A stretch of 64,000 nucleotides of DNA, taken from the NCBI RefSeq assembly GCF_009362815.1, contig NZ_WHNX01000007.1:62001-126000 (forward strand), given 5' to 3'. Under the pieces are notes generated by a model. The model was not told where the DNA came from. It ran no database searches and worked only from the letters and a program-made list of their open reading frames with translations. The stretch is from Alkalibaculum sporogenes (lineage in GTDB: Bacteria; Bacillota; Clostridia; Eubacteriales; Alkalibacteraceae). This document shows positions 47,001 to 55,052 of this stretch, piece by piece. The position numbers were made by a program, and so were the translations under genes. How positions within the stretch are numbered: the stretch's first letter is position 1; each line of letters begins with the position of its first letter.

Positions 47001-47114
47001 GGACAATATATTAAAGATGAAACATTAGGGGTAATTTTAGATACTACTGAACAAGATCTTGAAAAACAAAATATTAATGGTCATAATACGGGAATAGACA
47101 TAAAAAGAGTTTGA
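44019..47114 (+). CDS. ileS: isoleucine--tRNA ligase, type 2, with GIHH signature
   Basis: A 1031-residue class I synthetase. [20 protein letters not shown] is the eukaryote-like (IleRS2) form of the first signature, and the usual HxGH reads GIHH (residues 56-59). The second signature is [26 protein letters not shown] belongs to the editing domain, and [14 protein letters not shown] follows. C-terminal anticodon-binding and long type-2 extension are present. It is controlled by the T-box upstream. IleRS2 enzymes are known for resistance to mupirocin. GAGGAGG ribosome site; the mutase gene follows after 12 bases. Confidence 0.96.
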   Translation: [1031 protein letters not shown]

Positions 47115-47126
47115 AAGGGTGATATT

Positions 47127-48605
47127 GTGAGTTTGTTAAAATTACAAAATGGGTCTGATATTAGAGGTGTTGCTGTTGAAGGGGTACAGGGCGAAGAAGT
47201 TAATCTTACAGTTGATGCAGTTAGTAAGATAACTTTTGCCTTTAAACAATGGTTAGAAAATAAAATGCCAAGTAAAGACCTGAAAATTGCAATTGGGAGA
47301 GATAGCAGAATATCTGGAGAAATGTTAATAGATGCCGCAATTAAAGGGATGAGTAGTAAAAATGTTACAATCTACGATTGTGGAATGGCTTCTACACCTG
47401 CAATGTTTATGACTACAATAGACGATGAAATAGATGCTGATGCTGCTATTATGGTAACTGCAAGTCATTTGCCATTTAATAGGAATGGATTAAAATTATT
47501 CACCAAAAAAGGTGGAGCAGACAGTAAAGATATTAAAGAAATATTAGATATAGCAGATAACTTAGAAGATAATAATTATACTGTAAATGGTAGAGTAGAA
47601 AATATTGACTTTATAAGTAAATACTCTAAAGGTTTAGTAAATATCATTAGGGAAACTACAAATGAAGAAAAACCTTTTAATAATTGCAAAATTATTGTAG
47701 ATGCAGGGAATGGAGCAGGTGGATTTTTTGCAGCTAAGGTTTTAAAACCTCTAGGTGCAAATATAGAAGGAAGTTTATATCTAGAGCCAGATGGGTATTT
47801 TCCAAATCATGAACCAAATCCCGAAAATAAAGAAGCAATGGAATCTATACAGCAAGCCGTTATAGATAGCAAGGCAGAGTTAGGTATAATATTTGATACA
47901 GATGTTGACAGAGCTGCCGTTGTAGATGGAAAAGGAAACGCTATTAATAGAAACCCATTAGTTGCGTTAATGTCTGCTATCGTTTTAAATGATTATCCTA
48001 ATACCACAATAGTTACAGATTCTGTAACATCAGTTGGTTTAAAGACATTCATTGAAGGTAAAGGTGGAAAACAACATCGATTTAAAAGAGGTTACAAAAA
48101 TGTAATAAACGAAGCAATACGTTTAAATGAAGAAGGAATACAGTCACACCTTGCAATAGAAACAAGTGGACACTGTGCTTTTAAAGAAAACTATTTTTTG
48201 GACGATGGTGCGTATTTAGTAACTAAAGTATTAATTACATTTGCTAACTTAAGAAAATCTGGAAAAGATTTAGGAGATTTAATTAATAAATTACAAGAAC
48301 CATTTGAAGTAAGGGAGTTCAGGGCTAAAATAACGAATTCGGAATTTAAACAGTATGGACTACAACTCCTAGATGAATTTGGATCATATATAAACACAGT
48401 GCCAGGATGGTGCTTGGAAGAACCAAACTTTGAAGGAGTTAGAGTAAATTGCGCAGATCAATCTGGATGGTGCCTAGTACGAATGTCACTACATGACCCG
48501 GTACTAGCAATCAATATGGAATCAGATATACCAGGAGGTTGTGAGAAAATAGAAAAACTATTAATGAGCTTCTTAAACAAATACGAAGGCTTAGCTTTCT
48601 CATAG
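47127..48605 (+). CDS. phosphomannomutase/phosphoglucomutase family protein
   Basis: A 492-residue alpha-D-phosphohexomutase. The phosphoserine loop is VTASHLPFNRNGLK (canonical TASHNP), the metal-binding loop IFDTDVDRAAVVDG (canonical DPDADR), the sugar-binding loop ETSGHCAFKENYF, and the phosphate loop at the C terminus is less standard. It may make mannose-1-P, glucose-1-P or glucosamine-1-P for surface polysaccharides. The altered TASHLP and DTDVDR loops mark a plant/cyanobacteria-like subgroup rather than classical ManB. GTG start, cotranscribed with ileS. Confidence 0.87.
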   Translation: MSLLKLQNGSDIRGVAVEGVQGEEVNLTVDAVSKITFAFKQWLENKMPSKDLKIAIGRDSRISGEMLIDAAIKGMSSKNVTIYDCGMASTPAMFMTTIDDEIDADAAIMVTASHLPFNRNGLKLFTKKGGADSKDIKEILDIADNLEDNNYTVNGRVENIDFISKYSKGLVNIIRETTNEEKPFNNCKIIVDAGNGAGGFFAAKVLKPLGANIEGSLYLEPDGYFPNHEPNPENKEAMESIQQAVIDSKAELGIIFDTDVDRAAVVDGKGNAINRNPLVALMSAIVLNDYPNTTIVTDSVTSVGLKTFIEGKGGKQHRFKRGYKNVINEAIRLNEEGIQSHLAIETSGHCAFKENYFLDDGAYLVTKVLITFANLRKSGKDLGDLINKLQEPFEVREFRAKITNSEFKQYGLQLLDEFGSYINTVPGWCLEEPNFEGVRVNCADQSGWCLVRMSLHDPVLAINMESDIPGGCEKIEKLLMSFLNKYEGLAFS

Positions 48606-48610
48606 CATTG

Positions 48611-48652
48611 ATCAAAAAAGAACTTCTCATTTATGAGAAGTTCTTTTTTGAT
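48611..48652. terminator. bidirectional terminator
   Basis: ATCAAAAAAGAACTTCTCAT / ATGAGAAGTTCTTTTTTGAT, a perfect 20-bp stem between the convergent mutase and metallo-hydrolase genes. Confidence 0.93.
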
Positions 48653-48690
48653 TTGAGACACGTTACTTACGGCATATATGGATATTAGAA

Positions 48691-49461
48691 TTATTGTGGA
48701 AAATCAACTACTGTAGTATTTAGATCTTCACATAGGATTATTTCAGGAAGCTCATGTCCATATCTATCTATAATCTTATTAGTTGTGCTAATCCAATTAT
48801 AGATATCTTTCTTTTCATTCGGTAGATGCATTAACAATATCTTTTGAGGGGTTATAAAGGTGTTTATCACTTTTCTACCAGGGATTAAAGATACATAGGG
48901 AAAATCTAGTAAGGCGATACTAATATTTTGTTTATATAAAGAAAAACTTTCATAATTACTTTGGTCAGGTTTTGCATCGCCACAATGGAAAACAGTAATG
49001 CCATCCATTTTTACTATGTAAGAAAAATTAACTACATTTGAAAACTTTGCACCATCATGAATCATTGAGGCAACGGAGAAGTTAATTCCATTGACATTAA
49101 ACTCTTTAATATCTTTAATATCAACATCTCCGTATTCTATTTGATTATCTAATGAAGTATTGTAGTTAGATAGTGTTTTTAAGTACTGTACAGTTTGTTT
49201 ACTAGAAAATAACTTTAATTTAGGTTGATTTATTAGAACTTCTAGAGAAGTTTCACCATCAAAATGATCCCAGTGGTAATGAGTAAATAAAAGAAGGTCT
49301 AAATCGTTAAATGGAGGAGCTCCTGCAATTATTTTATTAATAGTATCTGGATCTACACTATGATATGGATCTACTTGTTTTGTATGTATTGCATCAATCA
49401 ATACCTTTTTATCATTATGCTCTAATAAAAATCCAGTATTTGCAATATAATAAATTTTCAT
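48691..49461 (-). CDS. MBL-fold metallo-hydrolase
   Basis: A 256-residue metallo-beta-lactamase-fold protein. The metal motif is LLFTHYHWDHFDG, with further ligands in VFHCGDAKPDQ and LLMHLPNEK. It begins MKIYYIANTGFLLEHNDKK, typical of UlaG/RomA-like stand-alone hydrolases with no signal peptide. ATG 49461 chosen, with AGAGG upstream; a longer reading from 49503 runs through that site. The substrate is unknown. It is a single gene between two minus-strand units. Confidence 0.83.
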   Translation of the reverse strand: MKIYYIANTGFLLEHNDKKVLIDAIHTKQVDPYHSVDPDTINKIIAGAPPFNDLDLLLFTHYHWDHFDGETSLEVLINQPKLKLFSSKQTVQYLKTLSNYNTSLDNQIEYGDVDIKDIKEFNVNGINFSVASMIHDGAKFSNVVNFSYIVKMDGITVFHCGDAKPDQSNYESFSLYKQNISIALLDFPYVSLIPGRKVINTFITPQKILLMHLPNEKKDIYNWISTTNKIIDRYGHELPEIILCEDLNTTVVDFPQ

Positions 49462-49545
49462 CAATATACCTCTATTCTTAGTAAATATTAATAAGACAAC
49501 CATAGGCTGCCTTATTAATTATTGCAATTACGCTATTCTTAACGA

Positions 49546-49767
49546 TTATTCATCTGATACTGAATAATCATTAAATTCTAATTCGCTTTTGTCGGGTAAA
49601 ATTATAGCGCATATAATATAAAGAAAGAAACCTATGCCGAAAGAGGGTATTGAAACAACAGCCCAGACAATTCGAACTAGTGATGGATCTATATCAAAAT
49701 ATTCAGCTATGCCTTGACATACTCCACTAATCTTTGCTTTTGCTCTGTTTTTATATAATTTCTTCAT
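49546..49767 (-). CDS. PspC-domain membrane protein
   Basis: A 73-residue PspC-domain protein: KKLYKNRAKAKISGVCQGIA, then AEYFDIDPSLVRIVWAVVSI and a membrane segment GIGFFLYIICAIILP. Such proteins take part in envelope stress responses or simply anchor at the membrane. ATG 49767 follows GGAGG by eight bases; an upstream in-frame ATG overlaps that site. Confidence 0.92.
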   Translation of the reverse strand: MKKLYKNRAKAKISGVCQGIAEYFDIDPSLVRIVWAVVSIPSFGIGFFLYIICAIILPDKSELEFNDYSVSDE

Positions 49768-49870
49768 GAATTGTTCCTCCATTTAGTTAGTATTTTATAT
49801 AATATATTATAATGTAATATAATTAAATTAAAGTTATTAAATAATTAGAAATGCATTAGTTTATATATAT

Positions 49871-50569
49871 CTATGAAACTTCAAGAGCTATTTCTATCAT
49901 ATCTGTTAGTGTTTTTTCTCTCTCTTCAGAGGTGGTAGCTTCCAAGGTTACTAGGCTATCACTTACAGTTAATATGGCTAATGCATTTTTACCTAGTCTC
50001 GCTGCATTCATATATAGTGCTGCAGCTTCCATTTCTACTGCTAGAACACCCATTTTAGCCCAAGACTTCCATGAATCTTCTTGATCATCATAAAATATAT
50101 CGCTAGAGAGGACGTTACCTACTTTTACATCAAGTTTTTTATTAGAAGCTATAGAATGTGCTTTACTCAATAATTCAAAATTTGCAATAGGAGCGAAATT
50201 ACCTGGTAAATTATACTGGCTAGCATAACTAGAATTAGTACATGTACCTAGAGCTAATATTATATCTCTAATATTTACATTTTCTTGAAAAGATCCACAT
50301 GACCCTATTCTTATAATATTATCGCAATCAAATACTGTAAATAATTCATAAGAGTATATCCCTATAGAGGCCATTCCCATACCTGAACCCATAACAGAGA
50401 CTTTTCTACCTTTATAAGTGCCACTATACCCTAACATCCCACGTACTTTATTAAAACAAGTTGGATTATCTAAATACTTTTGTGCTATAAATTTAGCCCT
50501 AAGGGGATCACCTGGCATTAGAACTGTTTTAGCGATATCTCCTTTACTTGCATCAATATGAACTGTCAT
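49871..50569 (-). CDS. deoD: purine-nucleoside phosphorylase, DeoD type
   Basis: A 232-residue hexameric-type PNP cleaving purine (deoxy)nucleosides with phosphate. Motifs: VLMPGDPLRAKFIAQKYL, NKVRGMLGYSGTYKG, IIRIGSCGSFQ, VEMEAAALYMNA and LTVSDSLVT with the catalytic Asp. ATG 50569 was chosen because AGAGGTG lies nine bases upstream. It is transcribed divergently from cwlJ-gerQ. Confidence 0.95.
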   Translation of the reverse strand: MTVHIDASKGDIAKTVLMPGDPLRAKFIAQKYLDNPTCFNKVRGMLGYSGTYKGRKVSVMGSGMGMASIGIYSYELFTVFDCDNIIRIGSCGSFQENVNIRDIILALGTCTNSSYASQYNLPGNFAPIANFELLSKAHSIASNKKLDVKVGNVLSSDIFYDDQEDSWKSWAKMGVLAVEMEAAALYMNAARLGKNALAILTVSDSLVTLEATTSEEREKTLTDMIEIALEVS

Positions 50570-50625
50570 ATATACATTCACCTCTTACTTTAAATTTTAT
50601 CAATAATAATATCTCTTGTAAATAA

Positions 50626-50670
50626 AATATTTAGTAATTATTATACCCTAAATAATAATTACTAAATATT
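50626..50670. repeat. 19-bp perfect inverted repeat between deoD and cwlJ
   Basis: AATATTTAGTAATTATTAT (50626-50644) and ATAATAATTACTAAATATT (50652-50670) are perfect arms around a 7-base centre. The genes diverge here, so a terminator is unexpected; an operator or a recombination remnant is possible. The remaining 294-base gap shows no clear promoter. Confidence 0.6.
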
Positions 50671-50863
50671 CAATTATAAAGTTGAAACTTTATTCAGTAG
50701 GGGTTTTCTTTATCTTCGGTAGTCTTAGTGCCTGTTGATGCGGGATATACTCATTATGATGTACATTTTAGATATGTAATAATATATAAAAACATTATAA
50801 TAATTGTAGCAAAAAAGTCTCTTTAAAATATAATAAATAAAGATTAAATTTTAGGAGGAAACC

Positions 50864-51307
50864 ATGGCATACCCAGCTAGAGAGTTATTAGCAAGACTCA
50901 TTAAATGTGAGGCTGAAGGAGAAGGAGAAACTGGTATGAAAGCTGTAGCTACGGTAGTAATGAATAGAGTACATGTAGCTTATGGAGAATACCAAAGGGT
51001 TAATCAGGGTGATCTAAGAAAAGTAGTATTCCAACCAGGACAATTTGATTGTGTAATGGAAACAATCGGTGGAATGCCGAACCACCAAGTAATATATAAT
51101 GCACATCCAGATCAGATACACTATGATATCGCTGATTGGGCATTAGCAGGAAACAAACTCTATAATATAGGTGAGTCACTATGGTATATGAACCCATTTA
51201 TACCAGATTGTCCAATTTATTTCCCATATAATCAAAGTGGTGTGCATAACTCTAGGATTAGGCTTCATTGTTTCTATGACCCTACTCCCAGATATGCGCA
51301 AACATAA
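50864..51307 (+). CDS. cwlJ: spore cortex-lytic / cell wall hydrolase CwlJ
   Basis: A 147-residue Hydrolase_2 (SleB/CwlJ) domain protein without a signal peptide, as expected for CwlJ, which is made in the mother cell and acts from the coat on spore cortex peptidoglycan during germination. The catalytic-glutamate region is LIKCEAEGEGETGMKAVATV, followed by VMNRV and the aromatic core WYMNPF. GGAGG lies before the ATG. The next gene is gerQ-like, the known partner of CwlJ. Confidence 0.92.
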   Translation: MAYPARELLARLIKCEAEGEGETGMKAVATVVMNRVHVAYGEYQRVNQGDLRKVVFQPGQFDCVMETIGGMPNHQVIYNAHPDQIHYDIADWALAGNKLYNIGESLWYMNPFIPDCPIYFPYNQSGVHNSRIRLHCFYDPTPRYAQT

Positions 51308-51325
51308 TTTAGAAGGAGCTTAGAA

Positions 51326-51796
51326 ATGAAAAAGAATATAATTCCAGATAGTTCAAAGATACTTTCAACTTATGAGAATAATTACGCAGTTGTTCCAGGA
51401 GGAGGAGGTGGAATGCCACCATTTAGTATGCAACCAGCTATGCCGCCAACAGGGATGCAGCCAGGTATGCAACCAGCTATGCCGCCAATGGGTATGCAAC
51501 CAGGAATGCAACCAGCGATGCCACCAATGGGTATGGAACCAAGAGTGCCAGGACCACCAGTTCTAGGACCAAACTATATACAAGGATATTTAAGAAGATT
51601 TATTGGTCAATATGTTAGGATTGATTTCATTGTTGGAACAGGTATGTTTATCGATAGAGATGGAATTTTAAGAGAAGTTGGAATAGATTTTGTACAGATG
51701 GAAGAGGTGCAAACAGGTAATATACTTATTGGAGACTTATACTCAATTAAATTCGTTACTGTCTATTCAAGTGCACCCAGTATACCTGCTTATTAG
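51326..51796 (+). CDS. gerQ: GerQ-like spore coat protein with tandem repeats
   Basis: A 156-residue protein. The N terminus is Gly/Pro/Met-rich with three 13-residue repeats MQPAMPP(T/M)GMQPG (residues 35-73). The C-terminal domain (PNYIQGYLRRFIGQYVRIDF, then GILREVGIDFVQMEE and IKFVTVY) resembles the GerQ domain. In Bacillus GerQ is needed for CwlJ to localise in the coat and is cross-linked by transglutaminase. Lying 18 bases after cwlJ strongly supports the call. The low-complexity part is rich in repeats and likely variable. Confidence 0.87.
   Translation: MKKNIIPDSSKILSTYENNYAVVPGGGGGMPPFSMQPAMPPTGMQPGMQPAMPPMGMQPGMQPAMPPMGMEPRVPGPPVLGPNYIQGYLRRFIGQYVRIDFIVGTGMFIDRDGILREVGIDFVQMEEVQTGNILIGDLYSIKFVTVYSSAPSIPAY
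51428..51544 (+). repeat. three 39-bp tandem repeats within gerQ
   Basis: Each unit encodes MQPAMPPxGMQPG or a close variant. In-frame expansion or loss is possible by slippage. Confidence 0.85.
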
Positions 51797-51809
51797 CAGG
51801 TATCTTGGG
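51776..51809 (+). terminator. hairpin terminator overlapping the gerQ stop
   Basis: ATACCTGC (51782-51789) and GCAGGTAT (51796-51803) pair, extended by CCCA/TGGG at the base. The right side leads into an AT-rich, weak T tract. Confidence 0.6.
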
Positions 51810-51820
51810 TATATATAATT

Positions 51821-52390
51821 TTAATTAGTACTTAATTGTTGTGTATCTGGTGTAGGTACATTAATATAACCAAGATTATTAATTTCGCCTCTATAAATAA
51901 CCTTACCTTGCATTGATGCAAAATTCATAGGTCGTACAAGATTTTTAGGCACATTAAAATCGATGATATCACTTTCTTTTAATATATGGTATACAAATTC
52001 TGAACATAAAAAACGATTGTTAAAGGTAGCTTTGTTTAAGAGGTTAAAAATTAATCCCATGTAATTGTATTTATATATTTTGTCGTTAGTTATAAAATGA
52101 TCAACAAGGGCACAGGCTTTTTCGTACTGTTCTTTAGTGACTTCAATTTCTATTATTTTACATGGTGATGTATCGTAGATTTTGTACAATCCAGTATGTA
52201 TACTTTCTTTTCTAAAGCATCCTACAAAAGGATTATAGACTTTCTTCCTACCAAAACTATACATTTGATCCAAATTTCTATCTAAAGCTATAGCAGCATG
52301 AGTATAGGGATCTTTTTTAATATAATGTATTAAATTTGATAAGACTGTATTTGTGCGTACTAATAATATGTATAAATGATATTTATCCAT
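51821..52390 (-). CDS. permuted papain-like (YiiX/C92-type) hydrolase
   Basis: A 189-residue protein with the order of motifs of the circularly permuted NlpC/P60-like fold: the histidine first (DPYTHAAIALD, about residue 30) and the cysteine later (RFLCSEFVYHIL, about 129). It has no signal peptide. Members act as amidases or deacylases with few known substrates. It converges with gerQ. The ATG 52390 follows a GGAGA site. Confidence 0.78.
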   Translation of the reverse strand: MDKYHLYILLVRTNTVLSNLIHYIKKDPYTHAAIALDRNLDQMYSFGRKKVYNPFVGCFRKESIHTGLYKIYDTSPCKIIEIEVTKEQYEKACALVDHFITNDKIYKYNYMGLIFNLLNKATFNNRFLCSEFVYHILKESDIIDFNVPKNLVRPMNFASMQGKVIYRGEINNLGYINVPTPDTQQLSTN

Positions 52391-52586
52391 CTGTTATCTC
52401 CTATATATAGTATTCATTATTTAATTTTCACTGCAGTATAATTATAAAAAAGAAAAAAGAACAAACATAAATCTAAAAATTAGAAAAAATCATTATACTC
52501 ATATTCTATATCAAATCGTGAAATAAAAAAAGTATTATGTTATTTTTTTTTTTTCAAGGACATAATATCCTAAAGAGGTGATGTCA

Positions 52587-53168
52587 ATGGAAAATAGATT
52601 AAAAGGATCTAAAACAGCAGAAAACTTGATGAAAGCTTTTGCAGGTGAATCTCAAGCTAGAAATAGGTATACTTTTTACGCAGAAAAAGCACAACAAGAA
52701 AAACAAATACAGATTTCTAATGTTTTTAATGAGACAGCTCACAATGAAAAATATCATGCAGAAAGATTTTTTAGATTCTTAAATACAGAGTTTAAAGGAG
52801 AACAAGTAGCAATAACAGATGTAGGATTTCCAGTAGATCTAGGTACAACTTTAGAAAACCTTGAAGCTGCTGCAAGAGGAGAACATGAAGAACATGCTAT
52901 TTTATATCCTGCTTGGGCTAAAGAAGCTGAAGAGGAAGGTTTTAGTCAGATAGCGACTGTCTTTGAATTAGTATCAAAGGTAGAGAAGAAACATGAAGAA
53001 CGATTCAACCAATACGCTCAAAGAGTGTTGAATAATGAAATTTTTAGACAAACTGGTAAAGTGAAATGGGTGTGCTTGGAATGTGGTCATGTCCACGAAG
53101 GTATAGAGGCTCCAGATGCATGTCCTATATGCTCAAGACCTAAAGGTTTTTTTAAATTGCAACTGTGA
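52587..53168 (+). CDS. rbr: rubrerythrin
   Basis: A 193-residue peroxidase of the rubrerythrin family. The di-iron domain has ESQARNRYTFYAEKA, ETAHNEKYHAERFF and GEHEEHAILYPAWAKEAEEE; the C-terminal rubredoxin domain has VCLECGHVH and CPICSRPK. It reduces hydrogen peroxide in anaerobes with rubredoxin as donor. ATG 52587 is seven bases after AGAGGTG. A PerR-like box was looked for and not convincingly found. Confidence 0.96.
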   Translation: MENRLKGSKTAENLMKAFAGESQARNRYTFYAEKAQQEKQIQISNVFNETAHNEKYHAERFFRFLNTEFKGEQVAITDVGFPVDLGTTLENLEAAARGEHEEHAILYPAWAKEAEEEGFSQIATVFELVSKVEKKHEERFNQYAQRVLNNEIFRQTGKVKWVCLECGHVHEGIEAPDACPICSRPKGFFKLQL

Positions 53169-53202
53169 CAACACGTAAGAATAACAATAGATATATACTC
53201 TT

Positions 53203-53245
53203 GAAAATGACTTTTCTAATATTAATAGAGAAGTCATTTTCTTTA
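53203..53245 (+). terminator. terminator of rubrerythrin
   Basis: GAAAATGACTTTTCT (53203-53217) pairs with AGAGAAGTCATTTTC (53227-53241) with one mismatch, then TTT. Confidence 0.88.
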
Positions 53246-53362
53246 ATTTATAAATAAAAGTGCTGAGAAAGTATAAAAACTAATCCTTTGTTGGATTGTA
53301 ATCAAATTACTTAAACTGTATAATAGAGTAATCAGAGCGTAAAGTAGTAAGAGGAGCGATAT

Positions 53363-54292
53363 ATGGATTTATTAATAGTATTTACATCTATACTTACATT
53401 ATTTATTGTAGGAATAGTTGGTTATTATTGTAGGAAAAAAGAAATATTAGGAGAACAAACAGTACAAAATTTACCTAGGTTTTTATTAGATATTACATTT
53501 CCTTGTATGATTATTAGTTCAATGCAAATTCCATATTCTACAAATAAGTTAGATGATCTAAAAGCAATGTTTTTAATATCAATAGGTGTGTACATATTTT
53601 CATTACTATTTGCATTACTAATACCAAAGATCTTAAGGATAGAAAAGGAAGAAGATCAAGGAGTATATAAATTCATGTCAGTATTTTCTAATGTCGCTTT
53701 TATGGGGTATCCTGTGCTATTATCTATTTACTCTAGTGAAGCGATATTTTATGCATCAGTATTTAATTTGCCATTCAACTTTTTAGTTTTTACTGTGGGA
53801 ATTTATTTTATGCAAAGTAAATTCAAAAAATTCAACTTTAAAATTTTAATAAACCCTAGTTTAATTTCAGTGTTTACAGGTTTTATTTTTTTCTTATTTT
53901 CTATTAAAATTCCTAATATGATATTGCAACCAGTAGAAATGATAGGGAATTTGACAACGCCACTGGCTATGATTTTTATAGGAGCATCTTTAACAAATGT
54001 AGATATAAAAAAGATTTTTACAGAATGGAGATTATATGGTATATCTTTAATAAGGTTAATCATAATACCAATGATTATTCTATTAGTTTTAAGAAACTTC
54101 GTTCAGGATCCATTATTGTTGGGAATACCAGTAATAATATGTGGGATGCCTGTAGCAGCAAATTGTGCTATTATCTCAAGTCAATACGGATGCGATTCTG
54201 ATATAGCGTCGCAAGGAATTTTTATGACTACATTGTTATCAATGTTTACAATTCCGTTTTTAGTTTTTATTTTATCAATTTTATCAGTATAG
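53363..54292 (+). CDS. AEC (auxin efflux carrier) family transporter
   Basis: A 309-residue membrane protein with about ten helices in two inverted halves. Motifs are PRFLLDITFPCMIISSM, SNVAFMGYPVLLSIY, PLAMIFIGASLTNVDI and CGMPVAANCAIISSQYGCD. Bacterial AEC proteins move organic acids such as malate or malonate; the substrate here is unknown. It is 27 bases before mtnN and may share its transcript. Confidence 0.9.
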   Translation: MDLLIVFTSILTLFIVGIVGYYCRKKEILGEQTVQNLPRFLLDITFPCMIISSMQIPYSTNKLDDLKAMFLISIGVYIFSLLFALLIPKILRIEKEEDQGVYKFMSVFSNVAFMGYPVLLSIYSSEAIFYASVFNLPFNFLVFTVGIYFMQSKFKKFNFKILINPSLISVFTGFIFFLFSIKIPNMILQPVEMIGNLTTPLAMIFIGASLTNVDIKKIFTEWRLYGISLIRLIIIPMIILLVLRNFVQDPLLLGIPVIICGMPVAANCAIISSQYGCDSDIASQGIFMTTLLSMFTIPFLVFILSILSV

Positions 54293-54319
54293 AAATAAAA
54301 GTGAAAAGGAGAGTTATAT

Positions 54320-55030
54320 ATGATTATTGGAATTATAGGTGCCATGGAAAAAGAGATTGTTTTACTAAAAGAAAAAATGATTATAGAGAAAACCGTAAAT
54401 CAATCTAGCCTTGAGTTTTATGTTGGAAAACTTAATGACAAAGAAGTGGTGTTGGTTAGATCAGGAATAGGGAAAGTTAATGCAGCAATGTGCACACAAA
54501 TTTTAGTTGATATTTACAATGTAGAGTTAATAATTAATACAGGAGTAGCAGGCGCATTGCACCCAGATTTAAACGTTGGGGATATAGTGGTATCTACAGA
54601 TACATTGCAACACGATATTGATGCATCAGTTTTTGGAGATCCAAGAGGAATAATTCCAGGCATGGACAAAAGTGTTTTTTTAGGTGATGAGAAGTTGTTA
54701 GGGTTTATCGATGATATTACACTGTCTGATCAGAAAATATTGAAAGGAAGAATAGTAACTGGAGATCAGGCTATAGGATGTGGCGATACTAAAACTTTGT
54801 TGTATGAACAATTTGAAGGTTTTTGTGTAGAAATGGAAGGTGGAGCAATAGCCCACGTTTGTCACTTGAATAATATCCCGTTCCTAATTATTAGAGCTAT
54901 ATCTGATAAAGCAGATGAGGAAGTAGAAGTAAATTATAATGAATTTTTAGAGTTAGCCGCAAAGAACTCAAGTTTTATTGTTGAGAGTATACTATCAAAC
55001 ATAGAAATAGGTAGTATGAGGAAATTATAA
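54320..55030 (+). CDS. mtnN: 5'-methylthioadenosine/S-adenosylhomocysteine nucleosidase
   Basis: A 236-residue nucleosidase that removes adenine from MTA and SAH in methionine salvage. Motifs: IGIIGAMEKEIVLLKE, RSGIGKVNAA, INTGVAGAL, VEMEGGAIAHVC and AISDKADE with the catalytic Asp. AAAAGGAG lies before the ATG. alr follows after 22 bases. Confidence 0.96.
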   Translation: MIIGIIGAMEKEIVLLKEKMIIEKTVNQSSLEFYVGKLNDKEVVLVRSGIGKVNAAMCTQILVDIYNVELIINTGVAGALHPDLNVGDIVVSTDTLQHDIDASVFGDPRGIIPGMDKSVFLGDEKLLGFIDDITLSDQKILKGRIVTGDQAIGCGDTKTLLYEQFEGFCVEMEGGAIAHVCHLNNIPFLIIRAISDKADEEVEVNYNEFLELAAKNSSFIVESILSNIEIGSMRKL

Positions 55031-55052
55031 TATATTGTTGGAGGAACGTTAA

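Noticed and set aside
52431-52460. PerR-like box TATAATTATA before rubrerythrin
   Set aside because: It lacks the 7-1-7 spacing of a PerR box, and such AT strings are common here.
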